NCBI RefSeq assembly: GCF_035961655.1
Contig: NZ_CP108393.1
Location: 4,385,501 to 4,449,500 of the forward strand
DNA from: Streptomyces sp. NBC_01317
Lineage (GTDB): Bacteria; Actinomycetota; Actinomycetes; Streptomycetales; Streptomycetaceae
Direction of reading: 5' to 3'
DNA: 64,000 nt
This document shows positions 60,524 to 64,000 of the stretch, one piece after another. The number at the start of each line of letters is the position of its first letter. Position 1 is the stretch's first letter. The position numbers were made by a program, and so were the translations under genes. The notes beneath the pieces were generated by a model. It made no database searches, was not told the origin of the DNA, and saw only the letters and a list, made by a program, of their open reading frames with translations.

Positions 60524-63500
60524 GGAGTTCCCTGTCTGTGGTGCCGTCCTCCACGGAAGCGGAACGCTCCCGGGGTGCGGTCGCGATGGGGTCGCCGAGC
60601 GCGGACAGCACCAGGGCCGCGTTCCGCTCGGCGGGCTTCTCGTCGAGCATCTCCGCGTGCAGGCCGGCCCCGCGCACCAGCCGGCTGACGGTGGTGGAGG
60701 TGGTGTGCCAACTGCCGCGCTGCCCGGCCGCGTAGAACGGCACCTTCGCCTCGTCGGAGATCACGGTGACCGTCGCGGCGACCGATCCGTGGTTCGGCGT
60801 ACGTCCGCAGTACTCCAGGTAGTCCCTGGCCTGTTCGAGGGTCTGGGCGGTGACGGTCTCGGAGTGGGTGTGACGGCGCAGGTGGTCCCGCAGTTCGCGT
60901 TCGAACGCCTCGGTGTGTTCGTCGGAGATGCCGTACCGCTCCTCGATGCGGTACGAGTCCATGATCACGACATGCGCCACCTCGCGCCCCCGTTGTTCCA
61001 GCCGCTTGGCGACCTCGAAGGCGAGGTTCCCGCCCAGGGAGTAGCCGAGGAGGAGGCAGGGCCCTTCGGGTTGCAGCGATTCCACGAGGTCGGCGTAGCG
61101 CGTGCTCTTGTCGCCGTCGACGTGGTTGAAGGCGATCAGCTCGTACGAGGGGAGGTGCGCGGCGAAGTGGCGGTAGACGAGGCCGTGGCCGCCGGCCGGC
61201 GGGAAGCAGAAGACGACCGGTCCCGCACCTGTGTTGAAGGACAGGTGGGAGAGGTTGCCGGAGACCCGGCCGGTGACGATGTCCTCGACCGTACGGGCCA
61301 TGCCGTGCAGCGTGGTCACCTTGAAGAGCAGGCCGACCGGGATCGCGATGCCGAACTCCTTCTGGAGGCGGTGGATCAGTTCGATGAGCGTGATGGAGCT
61401 GCCGCCGGAATCGAAGAAGTCGCTGTGCAGGCCGATCTGTTCGAGGCCGATCACCGCCTTCCAGTGGGCCGCCACCCGTTCCTCGTAGAGCGTCACGGGT
61501 GGTTCGTGGTGCTCCTGCGCGGACTCGGCGGCGGGCGCGGGCAGCGCGTCCGGGTCCACCTTTCCGTTCGGGTTCAGGGGGAGGGCGTCCAGCGTGTGCA
61601 GCCGGGCCGGGATGAGGTACGTGGGCAGGTGGGCGGCGAGGTGGCGGCGCAGGGCCCGCGGGTCGGGGGCGGTGCCGGGGGCCCGTACCACGTAGGCGCA
61701 GAGGGCCGGTTCGCCGCCGAGGTCGGTCCTGACCATGGCGTAGGCGTCGGCGACCTCGGGGAGCGCCGTCAGCAGGGCCTCGATCTCCCCCGGCTCGATG
61801 CGGTGGCCGCGCAGCTTGATCTGGGCGTCGGCGCGGCCGAGCAGGTGGATGCGGCCCCGCGCGTCCCGGCGCGCCAGGTCACCGGTGCGGTAGAGCCGTT
61901 CGGGGACGGCGTCCGGGCCCCGGTCCAGGGTGAGGGTGACGAAACGTTCGCCGGTCTGCTCCGGGTCTCCGGCGTAGCCCTGGGCGAGGCCGGCCCCGCC
62001 CGCCCACAGCTCGCCGGTGACCCCGGTCGGCGCGGGCTGCCGGTGGGCGTCGAGGACGTGCAGGACGCAGTTGGGCAGCGGTCCGCCGATGGGGACCGTG
62101 CTGTTCGGGTCGAGATCGTCGGTGGGTCCCTCGAAGCAGGCGCTGTCGACGGTGGCCTCGGTCAGTCCGTACGAGTTGAGCACCCGGGTGTCCGGGCCGC
62201 AGAGGCGGCGCAGCCGCTCGTACTCCGCGACCTTCCAGGTGTCGGAGCCGACGATCAACAGCCGCATGAAGTCCAGCCGGTGGCCGCCCTCCTCGCAGTG
62301 GGTCATCAGGGCGCGGACCACGGCGGGGACGAACTCGGCGCAGGTGACCCGCTCGGTGATCATCGCCTCGTACAGCCGCGCCGTGTTGAGGAGCAACTCG
62401 CGGTCGGCGAGGACCAGTCGGCCTCCCGAGCACAGGGCGCGGACCAGGTCGCCGGTGAAGACGTCGAAGGAGACGCCGGCCATCTGGAGATGGACGCGCG
62501 GTGCGGATTCCGGTCCCGATCCGGGCCCGTGCGGCAGCCCGTACTCCTCGCGCCAGGCCGCGCCGAGCGCCGCGAGGGCGCCGTGGGAGACCCGTACGGC
62601 CTTGGGGCGGCCCGTGGATCCGGAGGTGTGGATGACGTACGCGAGTGTGTCCGGGCCGACGGGTGTGTCCTCGGGGGCGTCGGTGGCGGGGCCTTCGGAG
62701 TCCCCCGCCAGGACATCGGTGAGGAACTCCGTCCCGGGCACGTCCAGTTGCTCGGCGCCCGCCGCGTCGGTGAGCACCAGGCGCGCGTCCGCGTTGCCCG
62801 CCATGAATGCCAGCCGCTCGGCGGGATGGCCGGGATCGAGGGGCAGATAGGCGGCCCCCGCGCGCAGGACGCCCAGCAGCGCGACGATCAGCTCCGGAGA
62901 CTTCGGCAGGCACACCGCGACGACCCCGCCGCTCGCCCCCCGGGCCCGCAGCCGCCCGGCCAGCACACCGGAGGCCCGCTCCAGCTCTCCGTAGGTCAGG
63001 TGGCGGGCCTTCCCGCCAGGACCCGCGGCGGGGACCGTGACCGCGACCGCGTCCGGGGTACGCGCCGCCGCCCGTACGAACAGGTCGTGCACCGGGGGCT
63101 CCGGCGCCAGCACCCGGCCCCTGGCGGCAGGGCCGTGCAGGATCTCGTGGCGCTCGTCCTCGCCGAGCATGTCGAGCCCCGCCACCGGGCGGTCGCCGGC
63201 TGTACGGGTCAGCGCCTCCAGGAGGTTGCGGTAGTGCCCGGCCAGCCGGCGGGCGGTCTCGGGCCGGAACAGGTCGGTGTTGTACTTCAGGACGCAGTGG
63301 AACCGGTGCTCGGCCTCGTCCTCGTACGCCGAGAGCGTGAGGTCGAACTGCCCTTCCTCCTCGGGGAGTTCGATGTAGTCGAGGTGGTAGCCGTACTGCT
63401 GCGAGGACACCTTGTGGGCGAGCAGGATGAACATCGCCTGGAAGACCGCCGAGCGGCTGGGGTCGTGTTGCAGGCCCAGCTTCTCGACCAGCAGGACGAA

Positions 63501-64000
63501 GGGGTACTCCTGGTGGTCGATCCCGCCGAGCACCGTCCCCCGGACCTGGGCGAGGAGGTCGGCGACGGTCGGGTCGCCGCCGAGATGCGCGTACAGCGGG
63601 AGCGGGTTGACGAAGTAGCCGTACACGGACGACAGGTCCTCGTCCGTGCGCCCGGTCACCGGACTGCCGACGATGATGTCGTCCTGACCGGAGTGGCGGT
63701 GCAGCAGCAGGTAGTAGGCGCACAGCAGCACCGTGAAGACGGTCACGTCGTGGGCGCGGGCCAAGGCGTGTACCCGGGCGCTGAGTTCGGCGTCGAGGAC
63801 GAAGAACTCCGAGGCGCCGTTGTGGGTTTGTACGGGCGGGCGGGGCGCGTCGGTGTGGAGGGTGAGCGGCGGGACCTCGGCGGGCAGCGCGCCGCGCCAG
63901 TAGTCCAGCATGCGGTCGGCGTCGGGGGAGGCCAGGAATCTGTTCTGCCGGTTGAGGAAGTCGACGTACCGGCCCCGGACGGGCGGTAGTTCGGCTGCCT
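60513..64000 (-). CDS. Nonribosomal peptide synthetase, C-A-PCP-TE (N-terminal part outside window)
   Basis: The frame is open to the window edge. It holds the last part of a condensation domain (VYGYFVN, HQEYPF, LQHDPSRSAVFQAMF), an adenylation domain (LAYVIHTSGSTGRPKAV; NSYGLTEATVDSACF; RLYRTGDLARRDARG; LNPNGKVD), a carrier protein (DFFDSGGSSITLIELI, Ser attachment) and a thioesterase (FCFPPAGGHG; LLGYSLGGNLAFEVA). Reading the ten specificity positions by eye gives D-V-G-E-I-G-S-V-D-K, which is close to the ornithine code DVGEIGSIDK. So it probably loads Orn (or a similar basic amino acid) and releases the product. HHxxxDG of the C domain lies outside the window. Confidence 0.93.
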   Translation of the reverse strand, partial: AAELPPVRGRYVDFLNRQNRFLASPDADRMLDYWRGALPAEVPPLTLHTDAPRPPVQTHNGASEFFVLDAELSARVHALARAHDVTVFTVLLCAYYLLLHRHSGQDDIIVGSPVTGRTDEDLSSVYGYFVNPLPLYAHLGGDPTVADLLAQVRGTVLGGIDHQEYPFVLLVEKLGLQHDPSRSAVFQAMFILLAHKVSSQQYGYHLDYIELPEEEGQFDLTLSAYEDEAEHRFHCVLKYNTDLFRPETARRLAGHYRNLLEALTRTAGDRPVAGLDMLGEDERHEILHGPAARGRVLAPEPPVHDLFVRAAARTPDAVAVTVPAAGPGGKARHLTYGELERASGVLAGRLRARGASGGVVAVCLPKSPELIVALLGVLRAGAAYLPLDPGHPAERLAFMAGNADARLVLTDAAGAEQLDVPGTEFLTDVLAGDSEGPATDAPEDTPVGPDTLAYVIHTSGSTGRPKAVRVSHGALAALGAAWREEYGLPHGPGSGPESAPRVHLQMAGVSFDVFTGDLVRALCSGGRLVLADRELLLNTARLYEAMITERVTCAEFVPAVVRALMTHCEEGGHRLDFMRLLIVGSDTWKVAEYERLRRLCGPDTRVLNSYGLTEATVDSACFEGPTDDLDPNSTVPIGGPLPNCVLHVLDAHRQPAPTGVTGELWAGGAGLAQGYAGDPEQTGERFVTLTLDRGPDAVPERLYRTGDLARRDARGRIHLLGRADAQIKLRGHRIEPGEIEALLTALPEVADAYAMVRTDLGGEPALCAYVVRAPGTAPDPRALRRHLAAHLPTYLIPARLHTLDALPLNPNGKVDPDALPAPAAESAQEHHEPPVTLYEERVAAHWKAVIGLEQIGLHSDFFDSGGSSITLIELIHRLQKEFGIAIPVGLLFKVTTLHGMARTVEDIVTGRVSGNLSHLSFNTGAGPVVFCFPPAGGHGLVYRHFAAHLPSYELIAFNHVDGDKSTRYADLVESLQPEGPCLLLGYSLGGNLAFEVAKRLEQRGREVAHVVIMDSYRIEERYGISDEHTEAFERELRDHLRRHTHSETVTAQTLEQARDYLEYCGRTPNHGSVAATVTVISDEAKVPFYAAGQRGSWHTTSTTVSRLVRGAGLHAEMLDEKPAERNAALVLSALGDPIATAPRERSASVEDGTTDRELHGA

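Noticed and set aside
60312..63989. Very long open frame (1225 codons) on the plus strand opposite the NRPS
   Set aside because: Shadow frame caused by GC-biased codons of the NRPS gene. Its translation is Val/Gly/Arg/Gln-rich low complexity without motifs, while the minus strand has all NRPS core motifs.

Overview
The window is high-GC actinobacterial chromosome, almost certainly Streptomyces. The evidence is third-position GC bias, many GTG starts with purine-rich ribosome binding sites, a geosmin synthase, SigB/SigF-type sigma factors and a Streptomyces-type integrative element. From memory, the order MarR regulator - small membrane protein - sigma - sigma ... tRNA-Ser - tRNA deaminase - upp - LytR_C protein resembles the Streptomyces coelicolor block around SCO4032-SCO4043. 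No search was run.

Layout. 1-5.6 kb: a partial MFS pump with its MarR regulator, a small membrane protein, two paralogous sigma factors (sigN/sigF-like) on the minus strand, a Dabb protein, and a frameshifted luciferase-like oxidoreductase. 5.6-7.2 kb: a VapBC-type toxin-antitoxin pair and a TIGR02391 (Ymh/Abi) protein, just outside the element.

7.29-22.50 kb: a complete actinomycete integrative and conjugative element (AICE) in tRNA-Ser(CGA). It is bounded by 57-bp identical att sites and paired integrase arm-type repeats. From left to right it carries KorSA-like GntR, HD and Pif-like Nudix genes, an XRE regulator, a translationally coupled spread operon that includes a Pycsar-effector-like membrane protein and a GGDEF cyclase, TraB, a candidate clt, further Spd genes, a prim-pol and a DUF3631 Rep, a striking 12-copy iteron origin, Xis and Int. 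Perfect hairpins separate the modules.

22.5-31 kb: core genes (tRNA-Ser, tadA and partner, upp, LytR_C protein, M28 peptidase, HhH-GPD glycosylase) and geosmin synthase. 31-40 kb: a TerD-nuclease fusion, a LysR-controlled organosulfur cluster behind a cysteine-type leader peptide (SsuE-like, SfnB-like, SsuD-like), an F420-type reductase and an MscS channel. 40-49 kb: assorted genes, including a cis-prenyltransferase coupled to an MpaB-like/EF-hand protein, dispersed repeats with two related long hairpins, a hexanucleotide microsatellite and two frameshifted copies of one membrane gene.

49.1-53.6 kb: an accessory island with a DGQHR-like gene convergent to a tightly coupled three-gene operon (winged-helix protein, P-loop ATPase, zinc/HARE-HTH-like protein). 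I consider it the best candidate for an undescribed system, possibly anti-phage defence. 54-64 kb: an unknown protein, a methyltransferase, then a minus-strand biosynthetic operon running off the window: an NRPS (C-A-PCP-TE, A-domain code read by eye as ornithine-like), two CrtI-like FAD oxidoreductases and a P450.
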